The notes under the pieces are model-generated. The model was given only the letters and a program-made list of their open reading frames with translations. It had not been told where the DNA came from and did not search any database. 64,000 bases of DNA from Sialis fuliginosa. Its lineage: Eukaryota; Arthropoda; Insecta; Megaloptera; Sialidae. The stretch spans positions 560,501 through 624,500 of the forward strand of contig OY540822.1 in NCBI GenBank assembly GCA_961205875.1, in the 5' to 3' direction. Position numbers and translations under genes: made by a program. Numbering within the stretch: position 1 is the first letter of the stretch; every line of letters starts with the position of its first letter. This document shows, piece after piece, positions 48,862-61,490 of the stretch.

Positions 48862-49993
48862 TAGGGTTTGCAATCCCGCAATGCGGGATCCCGCATTCCC
48901 GCGGATCCCGCACTTTTAGTGCGGGATCCGCGCGGAATTTTTTAAACATTGAATTTGTAGGTCGCGTGCGTTTTGAATACTTGTAAAGAGTAAATATGAA
49001 TAAAAAAAGGTAACAATTTTGAAAAAAAAATTAAGGTTGAGATGACTGAATATGAAACTAGTGAAGTAAATTATATCTCTTGTTATTAGTTAAGTGGTTA
49101 CATTGAGTGCGACTCAGGCGACGAAAGAAGCTCGAACATAAAAAATACAAAAATTTAGAAGAAGAATAGCAGATTAAATGAAAGTTAAGCACAAAAATTT
49201 AATATACAAAATTCGATCTACACGATATTTTTTTAACAGTATTGTCCCTAAAATACAACCGTAAATAATGATATTTAGTGGTTTAGTTTTACGTGACATA
49301 CCTACCGTATATACTAGGGTGTTTTTTATTTTTTATTTTTTTTTTTCGGTCCCGCTAGCCTATGTTTTAGCTCATAGATCAAACCTGTGGACGGCTCTAA
49401 CCGAGTCATTTTCCCATTTGATTAACATGGGAAAAATTACTTTTTTACTTTTGCGTAAACATCTCGTTGAAAAATTTATTTATTTTAATTTCTTACAGAA
49501 TTAAATTTCTTACAAAAAAGATTCCAAGTGCTCAAATCATAGATCGAATATTTTTAAAGATATGTTCGTTTAAACATTATCATAAAAAGTTAAATCCAAT
49601 TTTTATGATAATTTTTAAACAAATATTTCTTAAAATTTATTGAATTTATGAATTGAGCACTTAATTCTCTACAAAATATTCCCTTGAGAAATTTTCAAAA
49701 AAAATTTTTTTCAACGAGATATTCACGCGAAAGTAAAAAAGTAATTTTTCCCATGTTAATCAAATGGGAAAAAGACTCGGTTTGCGCCATTCACAGGTTT
49801 ATATATACAGTACGAGTTACGTTTACGTATCATATGTTACCACTATGAAAATATTTTTCATGTTAATTGTCATGTTAACTGAATAATAGTAACTTTAAGT
49901 ATGAATAACAAAATTTTTGGAAAAACTGCGGGATTTGAGGATTTCCCACAAAATTCCCGCGGGAAAAAAAAGTCTGCGGGATTGCAAACCCTA
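48862..49993. mobile_element. hAT-type MITE with 8-bp duplication
   Basis: Termini TAGGGTTTGCAATCCCGC and complement, flanked by GTTGGGAG at 48854-48861 and 49994-50001. The left end has additional GCGGGATCC palindromes. An inner inverted repeat (about 49376-49806; CCCATTTGATTAACATGGG and complement) also pairs. 1132 bp, no transposase; the 78-codon ORF is incidental. Confidence 0.9.
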
Positions 49994-50495
49994 GTTGGGA
50001 GTATACAAAACAGAAATAAAATTTAAAAAACACGTAAATTAAGAAATAATAATATGAATTTTAAAAGTCGCGTCATTCTCCAAATGAAATTCGCCTCGCC
50101 CACTTTATGTATTTATGTTATCTATGACTACACTGTTATTTTCTCAGATTCGTTAGAATTAGTTACCGTAAACTGCAGTTCAACCCATGTTTGGCATAAA
50201 TTAAAGTACTTTTACATTTAATTACTATCTAACGACCTTCTTTGTTTTTCTATCCAGGGAGGGGGTTCCCTGGAAAATAATTGTTCAAAAGAGGTCCCAA
50301 ACCAAATAAGTTCAAGAACCGATAGTATAATTGATGCGTTGCCACAAACATAAATTAATATTAAAATTAAATTAAATTTAAAAATATATTAAATGAGAGT
50401 AATGAAACAAAGAATATTGCCACAAACATTTAAATAATGAAAAAAATAAAAAAATAAAATATCGCGATGAGTTAAATATGGCAAATTTAATAGTA

Positions 50496-52436
50496 GTCCA
50501 GCCAATGAAGCAGAAAAAATGCTCAAAATGGGAAATTCTCCGGAACAGCAATTTTATGGTTGATTCTTATAGATTTTGAGCCGCTGAACACGCCCGCGTG
50601 AGGAGTGGGGCTTCACCCCTAAAAATGGGGTTAAAGGGTGAACATCAAGTTTTTTTCCCGTTTGTTCGATTTATTTCAAAAACTAAATCGACGACGAGGT
50701 TACATTATGGTTGATATTTGTAGCTGATACTCAAATGAATCAATTGAGACCAGTTAGATAAAATTTTACCAAAAAACACCCCTTCCAGAGGGTGAAAAAT
50801 CCGTAAAATTGTTAATTTTCGGTCCTCATCAGTAAAAATTGAATAACTCTGGGGCACATCATCGCACAGACTCGTATATTGGCTTAAATTCTTCCTAAAA
50901 CTCCAAAGAATTGAGATCAACCATAATATAGACAAAATATTTAAAAAAATTTGTGTTGCACTAAAAATCAAGTAAAAAATTCAGGAATCAATATTTTTTT
51001 ACCAAATTGCATTTGTAGCTTCTATTTATACCTACGATCAAGACTGCATAAGAAAAAAAGTTTTTCATGCACATAAATGCATTTACAAGGTGGTCCCCAC
51101 AGGTGTTATCAAATAGGCTGTATCTTAGCTCCTAGTTACCTGATTTCAATTTTCTTTTGTTTATTATAAAGTTCTTATTGAGAAGATTTTTATGGATAAT
51201 ATTTATTGTTCTCTAAACATTGAGGGTTCTCTACAACTTTCGAAAATCTAAAAATTTCACTTTTTTCGAACTTTATTGCTTAATAAAATATTTTTTTAAA
51301 TTGTGGGCAACCCTCAACACTTAGAGAAAAATAAAAAAAATCTTATCAATAAGAACTTTACAATAAACAAAAGAAAATTAAAATCGGATAACTAGGAGCT
51401 GAGATACAGGCACTTAGATAACACCGGTGGGGGCTATCTTTGATAGCCACCATTTTGTGCCCTGTATGGATTTTCATGTAGCTTCCTATCTAAAAATCTC
51501 CCTTTTGACTCTATCTATGACCATTGAATGTGGCATATTCCAATCAAAAAATTTATCGCTATTTTACATACCAGTCGTACTATAGCTATTTATTACGTTT
51601 TCTTACATTTTATTACGAAAAATGCATTTTGTGAATTTTTATATGAGTTGATAAGAGAGAATATACAAGTGTTAGGTTGTTATGAATCAATATACGCAAA
51701 TTAAATAAATTTTTAGAGTTTATTTCTCGAAAATACCTTTTTTAATTTGTTTTACTACAAAATGCGGTTTGATGCACTTTGATATGCATTTTGAATGCAT
51801 TTACGTGCATGAAAAACTTTGTTTCTTATGCAGCCTTGATCGTAGGTATAAATAGAAGCTATAAGTGCAATCTGGTAAAAAAATATTGATTCCTGATTTT
51901 TTACTTGGTTTTTACTGCAACACAATTTTTTTTAAATATTTTGTGACACACCCTTAAATGTTGGCTAATATCGTTGGTAAATCTATTCATATTTGGCTAT
52001 ATTATGGTTGATCTCAGTTCTTTGGAGTTTTAGGAAGAATTTAAGCCAATATACGAGTCTGTGTGATGATGTGCCCCAGAGTTATTCAATTTTTACTGAT
52101 GAGGACCGAAAATTAACATATTTACGGATTTTTCACCCTCTGGAAGGGGTGTTTTTTGGTAAAATTTTATCTAACTGGTCTCAATTGATTCATTTGAGTA
52201 TCAGCTACAAATATCAACCATAATATAACCCCGTCGTCGATTTAGTTTTTGAAATAAATCGAACAAACGGGAAAAAAACTTGATGTTCACCCTTTAACCC
52301 CATTTTTAGGGGTGAAGCCCCACTCCTCACGCAGGCGCGTTATTTTTTTCGTATTCAGCGGCTCAAAATCTATAAGAATCAACCATAAAATTGCTGTTCC
52401 GGAAAATTTCCCATCAAATTGGTTCATTCACTGGAC
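50496..52436. mobile_element. TA-flanked foldback, 1.94 kb, with a nested element
   Basis: Ends GTCCAG / CTGGAC next to TA, with arms carrying CCGGAACAGCAATTTTATGG and complement. The same peptide-like ORF appears inverted in both arms (50705-50971 minus, 51993-52223 plus), which is a consequence of the palindrome. A diverged piece of the GTACGTCTGGT family occupies the middle, about 51090-51595. Confidence 0.8.
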
Positions 52437-53780
52437 TATAGTAATAATATTATAAATAATATTAATTATTAAATACTTACATTAATATTAAGAAGAACTG
52501 CGATGATCGGCCCATCAGCAACATCCCAATCCTTCTTGTATTCCCGTCAACATCCATAAAATAAATAAATAATACACATAAACACGAAACAAAAATCTAT
52601 GCACACACAACTGAGCTGTCGAACTAGAAGAGATTCTGCCGACAAATAATTCATCAAGAGAAAAAAAACACTTGTTCTCGCCACGCTTGTTTTGTCATAT
52701 CTGAAGTTTTTTTACATCATGTTATGTATTTATCAGCGTTGTTATTGTCCCCCTTTACCTTTATCTTACCTTATCTATACGCCTGAAATTTTAATATCCG
52801 GTACTGCTAAACCAATTTTACCATTCCAATCTCACCACCTGCACCCTCGTGATTGATGCTGCTCCCTCTTGTATATTTCTTAAATAATAATTAATCCGTG
52901 TACCAAACAAAGACAGACACTGGTAGAAAATTTTACTAAATAAATACTTTATTTTGTATTTTTTTTTCTTTTTATTCAATCTCGGCGAATGGAGCTTGGA
53001 GCTCTCAATATATGCGAAATTATTATTATAATTTTTAATCGAATGATCTAAAATATTTATTTTCTAATCTTATGACTAAAAAAAAAAGGTCACACAATTG
53101 AAAATTAATTAATACGTAGTTATTGAAGACCTTTTTTTTTAGTCATATATAACTAAGTGCAGTTAACTATATGATCAAAAAAAAAGTCATTCAATTCAAA
53201 ATTATTATAATTATTTCGCATATTTTAAGAACATTGAATATTTCAGGGAGGGGGGTTATAATCACAAAAAAAAGGTCATTCCATTCGAAATTGTAATGAT
53301 ATTTTCATATATTTTAAGAACATTGAATATTTCGGGGGGGGTTCCGACCCCAACCCCCCCTCTGGCGAGCACCCACCACTATATGTCAGGGGTTACAAAC
53401 TCTATAGCCGCAGGCACCATGGCGCCCTTAGACTAAATTCAAATAGTTCATCATTTGTAATCTGTTGACGCGTCTGAACGCGAAAATAGATTACACCACT
53501 TGCATTTTTAGGCTTTACTTGTAAATCTAAAAAAAATAACGGTATGGAGAACTTCCATGTTCTATAATACATTTTTAAATAATTTTGAATAAGTACAGTC
53601 GCCTGCAGAATTCGTCTGGCACCCTAAAGGCTAGATTCGCTTACAGCAGATTCCAAATTTAAAGACAAACATCATCGGTTATCTTTTTCTATCAAGTTTA
53701 ATATATTTAAATACTAAAATTTGGAATATCAAATATTTATTGCCACAAAATTTACGTATACAATTTTCAATAGATTACAT
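52437..53780. other. Mixed unique and repeat DNA, no gene seen
   Basis: Includes two imperfect direct copies of a roughly 110-bp block at about 53165-53340 (TTTTAAGAACATTGAATATTTC), followed by G- and C-runs. No ORF of note. Confidence 0.45.
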
Positions 53781-54009
53781 TGATATGCCCCCCCCCTCAT
53801 CGAACAATGAAATTTCGTCCGCCACGTTGTGAAGAATCTTTCCAGCTGTCGAAAGACACCTCACCGACGATTCTAGCCCAAACGGATCGCCGGCAAAACC
53901 CAAAACCAGGGTAAACCGCCATCGGAACGCCAACACGTCAGTCCATCCTTCCTTAACGAAAGGGAGAAGGGTAAGTTGCGAGTTGGCTCTCACCAACGAA
54001 GCGCATCCG

Positions 54010-54025
54010 TGGACGATATAAAGCC
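54010..54025 (+). promoter_or_regulatory. TATA-like element
   Basis: GACGATATAAAGCCTCCC lies about 235 bases into the candidate LTR, just upstream of the GC-rich repeats; plausible core promoter of the LTR. Confidence 0.35.
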
Positions 54026-54139
54026 TCCCGATTTTTTATGAAAAGTCAGTTAACTCGAAGTCAACTCCAGGGACAAGTGCCCTACCTACCACTGCCGAGT
54101 TAATACTTGGCAGCAGAGGTGCTCGAGATACCACTCCAG

Positions 54140-54450
54140 TGTCGCTGGTTGAGGACCACTGACGCCACCGCCTGAAGTTGAGGACCACTGCCGCCGCCGA
54201 AGAAGACGTCAACCACCGGACGTTTGAGGACCACTGCCGCCGCCGAAGAAGACGTCCACCACCGGACGTTTGAGGACCACTGCCGCCGCCTAAGAAGACG
54301 TCCACCACCGGACGTTTGAGGACCACTGCCGCCGCCGAAGAAGACGCCCACCACCGGACGTTTGAGGACCACTGCCGCCCGCCGAAGGAGACGCCATCGC
54401 CTCACGATGAGGACCACTGCCGCCCGCCGAAGGATGCCGCCGTCACCTCA
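54140..54450. repeat. GC-rich minisatellite, about 51-60-bp units
   Basis: Blocks of GAGGACCACTGCCGCCGCCG followed by AAGAAGACGTCCACCACCGG recur about six times with small variations (positions near 54180, 54228, 54270, 54318, 54366, 54410). Precedes the 45-bp array and may share its origin. Confidence 0.7.
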
Positions 54451-54794
54451 CGTTGAGAACCGCTGACGTTCACCAGAGATGCCCGCTGCAGCTGTGACGC
54501 CCAAATTCACAGGCACGCACCCGAAGACAAGCGCCGTTGCCGCTCAGACAAGAACTCTGACCGCTGACGCCCGAAGAAGAACGCCACCCGCTGAAGCCCG
54601 CCAAGAGACGTCCGTCGCCGCTGTGACACCCAAAATCACAGACGCGCACCGGTAGCCGAGCGCCGTCTCACGACCAGAGACCGCTGACGCTCCGAGAAGA
54701 ACGCCGACCGCCGAGAGACGTTCACCGCCACTGTGATGCCAACATTCACAGACGCGCACCGGAAGCCGAGCGCCGTCTCACGACTAGACCCAGC

Positions 54795-55620
54795 TTCCAC
54801 CGCGAAGCCCGCCGTCATCTTCATGACGCCCAACACAGCTTCCACCGAGAAGCCCGCCGTCATCTTCATGACGCCCAACACAGCTTCCACCGCGAAGCCC
54901 GCCGTCATCTTCATGACGCCCAACACAGCTTCCACCGAGAAGCCCGCCGTCATCTTCATGACGCCCAACACAGCTTCCACCGCGAAGCCCGCCGTCATCT
55001 TCATGACGCCCAGCACAGCTTCCACCGAGAAGCCCGCCGTCATCTTCATGACGCCCAACACAGCTTCCACCGCGAAGCCCGCCGTCATCTTCATGACGCC
55101 CAGCACAGCTTCCACCGAGAAGCCCGCCGTCATATTAATGACGCCCAACACAGCTTCCACCGAGAAGCCCGCCGTCATCTTCATGACGCCCAACACAGCT
55201 TCCACCGCGAAGCCCGCCGTCATCTTCATGACGCCCAACACAGCTTCCACCGAGAAGCCCGCCGTCATCTTCATGACGCCCAACACAGCTTCCACCGCGA
55301 AGCCCGCCGTCATCTTCATGACGCCCAGCACAGCTTCCACCGAGAAGCCCGCCGTCATATTAATGACGCCCAACACAGCTTCCACCGAGAAGCCCGCCGT
55401 CATCTTCATGACGCCCAACACAGCTTCCACCGCGAAGCCCGCCGTCATCTTCATGACGCCCAGCACAGCTTCCACCGAGAAGCCCGCCGTCATATTAATG
55501 ACACCCAACACAGCTTCCACCGAGAAGCCCGCCGTCATCTTCATGACGCCCAGCACAGCTTCCACCGCGAAGCCCGCCGTCATCCCAAATGACACCCAAC
55601 CCAGCTTCCACCGAGAAGCC
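54795..55620. repeat. 45-bp minisatellite, about 18 copies
   Basis: Unit built around CAGCTTCCACCG(A/C)GAAGCC, CGCCGTCATCTTCATGACGC and CCAACA. Being a multiple of three, it gives long open frames on both strands: plus 54733-55659 (STEKPAVIFMTPNTA-type repeats) and minus 54636-55595 (MTAGFSVEAVLGVMK-type repeats). GAG and GCG variants alternate, and a CATATTAATG variant recurs three times, indicating larger duplicated blocks. I do not call either frame a gene because openness follows from unit length. Confidence 0.85.
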
Positions 55621-56067
55621 CACCATCACACGAATGACGTCTGCCCCATTGACATCTGAAGGATCGCACCGGCCCAGCTGATCCCAACATCAGCCCAGCC
55701 GATTCCAACGACACTGGAATCCCCGTCGATCCCCGTCAAGACAGAAAAGACGCCCCTCATCCATTGTAAATAATTGTATAATCTGTATATCTATTAACGA
55801 CGAAATAAATATTCCTTCCTAAGCCAACATTGTTTTTATTTCTCGCTAAAACACAAAAGCGAGGGTACAACAACATAATAATTTAATTGCACAAATATAT
55901 ATGAGTACTATAAACGAAGAGTAGTTCTTTATCTAGCAAATGAATTTCAAAATATCTGTCTTTGTTTGATACATGGAGAAATAATTTAAATATTATAATA
56001 ATCAAATGGGAAGAGCCTACTAAGTTTGTGATAAACGAAAATGAATACAAACTGCAAGACCATTATA

Positions 56068-58058
56068 GTATGTCTGGTACGTAAAAAAAAACCCTGCACT
56101 TTTTGATTGGGGTATGACACTTTCTGTGCTCATAGATAAGGTCAAAAGAATAATTTTCAGATAGGGAGCCACTTTAAAATCCGTGTAGAACACCATTATA
56201 TCGGCTATTAAAGATGGCCCCCACCGTTTTTATTAAATTGACTGTATCTCAGCTCCTAGTCATCTGATTTCAATTTTCTTTTGTTTGTTTTAAAGTTCTT
56301 ATTGAGTAGATTATTTTTTGTCATTATTCATTTTTCTCTAAATCTTAAGGGTTCCCCACAATTTTCGAAAATCTGAAAATGTTACTTTTTTTACGAACTT
56401 AATTTTTATATAACTTTTTTATTGTGCCCAATATCATTTTTTTACATCATACAAAAAAGAAAGACATTTTTTTCTGCGTTCCATTGATAACAAGATAATA
56501 CTGTTTTAATTAACAACTTCTTTGGAAAAAGTGTGTTAAACTAAGAAAAATTGACTATTTTTGGATCATTCCATGTCATGTTTACCTTTTATCATATGAA
56601 ATTTTATGTTGGGATCATATGGTATAGCTAAAAAATTGAAAAATCTGTCATGGATGTCACTGAACTTTCTTATACAATAAAAAAATGTACGTGTATCTAC
56701 TAATATAAAACAAATAATTTTGGCTTACTGATGACAGATATAAAAAAATTAATAGAACATAAAGTATAGATAATAACGTTCTCTACATATTATGTTATAA
56801 ACATTTCATTCTGTCATGAACTTGTTCAAAAAAAATGGAAAAAAATAAAAAATTAAATAAAAAGGATTTTTTTTTTAATTGGTAAGAGATACAAAAAAAT
56901 TAATAGAACATAAACTATAGATAATAACGTTCTCTACATTTTTTGTTATAAACATTTCATTCTGTCATGAACTTGTTCAAAAAAAAATTGAAAAAAATAA
57001 AAAATTAAATAAAAAAGATTTTTTTTTAATTGGTAAAAGATACAAAAAAATTAATGGAACATAAACTATAGAAAATAACGTACTCTACAACTTTTATTTT
57101 AATAATTTATTTCTGCTTTGAACCATTTCGAATATAATTGAAAAAAACGATTATAACCTCAAAAACTTTTTTTGAGAGGAGTTGAACATAACATAAATTA
57201 TAAATAATAATATTATAAGTAAATTATTATTTAAACATTTTCTTCCAACACGTACCGTTTCAGAAATATTTCGAATAATTACAAAAACTACATGAGTAAA
57301 TATCCGTTTCCGGTTTTAAAAACATCTGGTTTTCTTTTTTAAAACAAATTAATCCTTAATATAAAATTTTACCCCTCTATGTACTGCCATTTTTGAGTTC
57401 CAGCGTTTACAGACAAACAGATACACACACAGACAGACATACAGACATGATGATAAAAATAGTCAGTATTGATTCAGGGAAGGTATAAATGAACATTTCC
57501 ATCAAAATCTCGAATCCGAGAAACCAATACAGGTAAACTTGACTTGTAATGATCCAAAAATAATCTATTTTTCTTAGTTTAACACGCTATTTCCAAAGAA
57601 GTTGTTAAGTAAAACAGTATTATCTAGTTATCAATGGAACGCAGAAAAAAATATCTTTCTTTTTTATATGAAGTAAAAAAAATTTATTGGGCACAATAAA
57701 CAAGTTATAAAACAATTAAGTTTGTAAGAAAAGTGAAATCTTCAGATTTCGGAAAATTGTGGAGAACCCTTAAAATTTAGAGAAAAATGAATAATGATAA
57801 AAAAGATTTTTTTTAATAAGAACTTTAAAATAAACAAAATAAAATTGAAATCGGATGATTAGGAGCTGAGATACAGCCAATTTAATAAAAACCGTGGGGG
57901 CCATCTTTAATAGCCGATATAACAGTGTTCTACACGGATTTTAAAGTGGCTCCCTATCTGAAAATCTTTCATTTGACCTTATATATGACCACAGAAAGTG
58001 GCATACCCCAATCAAAAAGTGCAGCATTTTGGCTTTATTTGCCACGAACCAGACGTAC
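56068..58058. mobile_element. GTACGTCTGGT foldback, copy 3, full length
   Basis: Begins GTATGTCTGGTACGT and ends ACCAGACGTAC, with TA on both flanks. Internal direct repeats of a CATAAACTATAGATAATAAC block at about 56750-57080; GACA-type microsatellite at about 57415-57445. Pairs along most of its length with its own complement. Confidence 0.8.
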
Positions 58059-59617
58059 TATTAATGCAGGTGACTGTACATACATGTGAAAAATTTCAAT
58101 AGGATTTGTCAAAAATAAAACTAACCTTTGTATTATAAATATTAGTTTTTTAATATCCTAATGTCAATAAATATAATACACATTTGTAGAAAAACAAATA
58201 TAATCTGACAATTTGAATTTAATTGCATTTGTTTCTAAGGCAACATGAATAAGTAGACGTATTTATTTGTATTTGAAATTAAAATTTTGAGGATGGTTTA
58301 GACCTCTTTAAATGGTTGTTTCAACAAATAAAAATAAGTGTCACTTATGTACTTATAGGTAAGATTGAACTAGAAAAAAAACTTACGCAAAGTTAGGTGG
58401 GATCACCTACTATTATACTTACGAATCCTTACAAGGAATTACGTAACTAATGGACACTTCCTTATTATATTTGGAGACCATAGTATTAAAGTCAGTAAAG
58501 TAACTACTAACTACCATAAATGCAGGTACATATAATTATATTGAGGTCAACGTTTTTAAAACCCAAAAAAAACATTAATTCAATATTTCTTTTATGCTAC
58601 AAAAATATTCTGAGTTTAACTGCAGAAAAAATTATATTAATAACTTAAACTTATTTACATAATAATATAAAATTCACTTTGTTATTGTCTTGGCCTACTA
58701 CCACTAGCTGCTATACTATGTTACTATTTATCCACTGCTGTATTTGTTTAATCGAACTTACTGTTCCACACTTCTTTGGAATAGGAGGTAAGGGAATATA
58801 GCAGCACGGCCCTCTTTAAGATAGTTTGAAAATATCCAAAATATAAAACCAAATTAATACATTTTGAGTACTGATTTATTTTTATTTTTACTTTCTTATA
58901 CCATGTATATGAAATATACATTAGTATAAGTAAGTATAGTGAAGCCGATTTTTTTCGAACTCCGGATTTTGACGGAATTATCTATTTTGACCTTCCCTGA
59001 ATCCATTCTGACTATTTTCGCCATGATGTCTGTGTGTCCGTCTGTCTGTCTGTCTGTCTGTCTGTAAGCGCTGTAACTCAAATACGACAAATCGTAGAAG
59101 GCTGATATTTTATATTTAAGATTAATTTTTGGCTGGGAAGAAAACGTCCTATTTTTGAAAACGATCTTTCAACCGGATACGGATGTTTACCTACGTCGAT
59201 TTTTTAATTTTTCGAATTACTCTGAAACAGTGCAAAATAGAGAAAAATGGTCAAGTTAAAAAATGTAGGTAATATCTATATCTATAATTTATGTTCTATT
59301 CATTTTTTTGTAAAAACGAATTTTTGAAAAAAAAAAAAATTATTATAATTCAAATGGTTCATAACAGAGGAGAAATATCTGCCATGAGTGTCATGGGACT
59401 TTCTTATACGTAATACTGAGAGTGAACTGTGTAGGTGAATCTAAATAATTATACATAAAAAAATTCTTTCTGGCTAAATCATAAATGTTGGAAAAAAATA
59501 TATGGGGAATAAATTATAGATAATAACATACTCGACATTTTTTATCTAAAACATTTTTTTCTTATTTCAAAAATCCAAAAATTTACAAGAGTAAACATCC
59601 GTTTTCAGTTATTACGT
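58059..59617. other. AT-rich DNA with a diverged SSR-bearing repeat
   Basis: 58890-59600 resembles the left half of the GTACGTCTGGT foldback (CCTTCCCTGAATCCATTCTG, then a GTCT run at 59039-59065). The rest is unassigned. Confidence 0.5.
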
Positions 59618-60466
59618 TAAAAAAAACATCTGCCAAGTAAATGCACAGTGCTTCTTCGTGCTAAATTCACTAAAACCGATTGTGTTCAGATAAATTGCCT
59701 GACATTGGTTAACTATTTAATTTTTATACAAATTTTACTTAGTTCGAATTTTTTCTTAAAACGCACCTGAATATTTTTTCATATATTTTTAATTTTTTGA
59801 CAATTTCAATCTAAATCTAAATTTATGCAAATGTAAAAATGACATTTAAAACGTCAAAGTGACATTTAAAACGCCAAAGTGACATTTAAAACGTCAAAAT
59901 GACACTTAATATATCCAATCAAATATCAATTTAGAAAAACAAAACACGAATTTTTAAAATTAATTTAGATAAATCTTTGTAAGGGAATATTTTACAACAA
60001 ACGTAGTAGACCCATATTATAGGAAATTTAATTCTCTACAAAAAATATTCTATAAAATTTTCATGTAACATGTGTCGTTCTTGAGATATCTTGAAAAAAT
60101 AAATATTTTGGGGTGTCACTCCTCCTTCTTACACACGATTTTGATGATTTTGAAATGGGACCGTCCTCAAACCAAACCCAACCATCCGACCAAGTTTCAA
60201 TAATATCGGTTCAGTGGTTCATGAGTTATGCGTGTGACAAGGATTCAGGGGACAGACGGACACACGGATACACGGACACACGAACACACGGACACACGGA
60301 CACACGGACGGACAGACAGACAGACACGGAACGAAAAGTGTTTGTCTTGATGTGAAACGGATAAATAAATTTAAAATTTTGAAATTGGAGAACTTTTTTT
60401 TTGTCTCAATCTGAAACGATCACATAGCTTCTCGTATCTTCGATATTGCGAGGAAGCAAAATCACT
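59618..60466 (+). mobile_element. SSR-bearing repeat element, copy B
   Basis: Same order of blocks as 15874-16650, with a longer, differently phased microsatellite (GGACACACGGACACACG type, 60252-60330) and a fuller 3' end (CGATATTGCGAGGAAGC). Confidence 0.7.
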
Positions 60467-60649
60467 TGTTATATAATGGAGAGAATAATATTACCTATAT
60501 TATTCATTTTGTTTTATTTTGTTTGAAATGTTTTAATAAACAAAGAATCACGTATACAATTCACTGTTAGGTTAGGTTAGATATAAGAAAGTCCCGTGGT
60601 TCCCAAGGCAGATATTTTCCATACAGTCCCTTGATTTCGAAATGTTTGC
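60467..60649. other. Unassigned short stretch
   Basis: Contains a single GTTAGGTTAGGTTAGAT run at about 60570; too short to be telomeric repeat. Confidence 0.35.
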
Positions 60650-61490
60650 TAATCTCTTGATAGCTCCTATTTGTTATACAAACCATCAAACGCACAAACC
60701 TTTAGGATGAATAGATTCGTCATAAAGTTTAGAATAATAAACAATTAATTATATTGTACATTTTGAGTAATTTGAAGTTGAAATTCATGACTATTAGACG
60801 ATAACAGTAAGAATTGTGTCGGATATATTCTTTTTTGTTTCAAATCTCGTGAACGGTCAATTGGATGAAAAAATGTACTGAAACTAAATTGTCGGCAATG
60901 AAATTTTGAATAATATTTCGTTATGTTTCACATGCCAAATATTAAAGTTTCTGAGTAAATAAAGGTAAAAGTTACAAATTAATTGATATATTACATGAAC
61001 GGTGTAAAGCAGGGCATATTTGTCACACAATATTTTATGAGCAGTTTTTACAATTCAAAAAATTATTGAAAATATAATAGAGTGGACATATATCTATCAT
61101 ACATAAATTTTAAATATGATAGTTTTATTGTTAAACATGATTTCTCAGCATTGTTATTTTATATGATATTTTTAGTATGTATGGCAAATTTTTTTTTATT
61201 CCGGCCGATCTTTAGGAATTCAGCCTTGCGATTTATGATGCACAAGATTTGAGGGTAGAGTCACATCTATAGTGTTGTAGAGGTGGGTTTGATGTACAAC
61301 TGTATAAAATTTTATAGTTCCATCATGAATCGCAGGGTTAAATTCCTAAAGATCGGCCGAAATAAAAAAAAAATTTGCCATACATACTTACTAAAAATAT
61401 CATATAAAATAACAATGCTGAGAAATCATGTTTAACAATAAAACTATCATATTTTTTGTATAACAAATAGGAGCTATCAAGAGATTCTGC
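60650..61490. repeat. Nested inverted repeat
   Basis: Outer pair AATCTCTTGATAGCTCCTAT (60651) and complement (61465-61485); inner pair about 61120-61225 with 61340-61450 (for example CGGCCGATCTTTAGGAATT and complement). Likely a foldback element of uncertain ends. Confidence 0.65.

Larger units (their letters stand above)
53781..55872 (+). mobile_element. Candidate solo LTR, 2.1 kb, with a minisatellite inside
   Basis: Starts TGATATG and ends GGTACAACA (TG...CA), flanked by ACAT at 53777-53780 and 55873-55876. A TATA-like GATATAAAGC at about 54016 and AATAAA at about 55803 lie in the order expected of U3-R-U5, giving a long GC-rich R region. The base composition contrasts sharply with the AT-rich surroundings. 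No gag-pol is present in the window. Alternative: a GC-rich gene or transcript with repeats; the 4-bp flank match alone is weak. Confidence 0.45.

Noticed and set aside
50705..52223. Two nearly identical ORFs in opposite orientation (50705-50971 minus, 51993-52223 plus)
   Set aside because: They are the two arms of one foldback element; no domain or conserved start supports a gene.
54036..54759. Overlapping minus-strand ORFs in the GC-rich block
   Set aside because: GC-rich repeats suppress stops in several frames at once; no start, splice or domain evidence.
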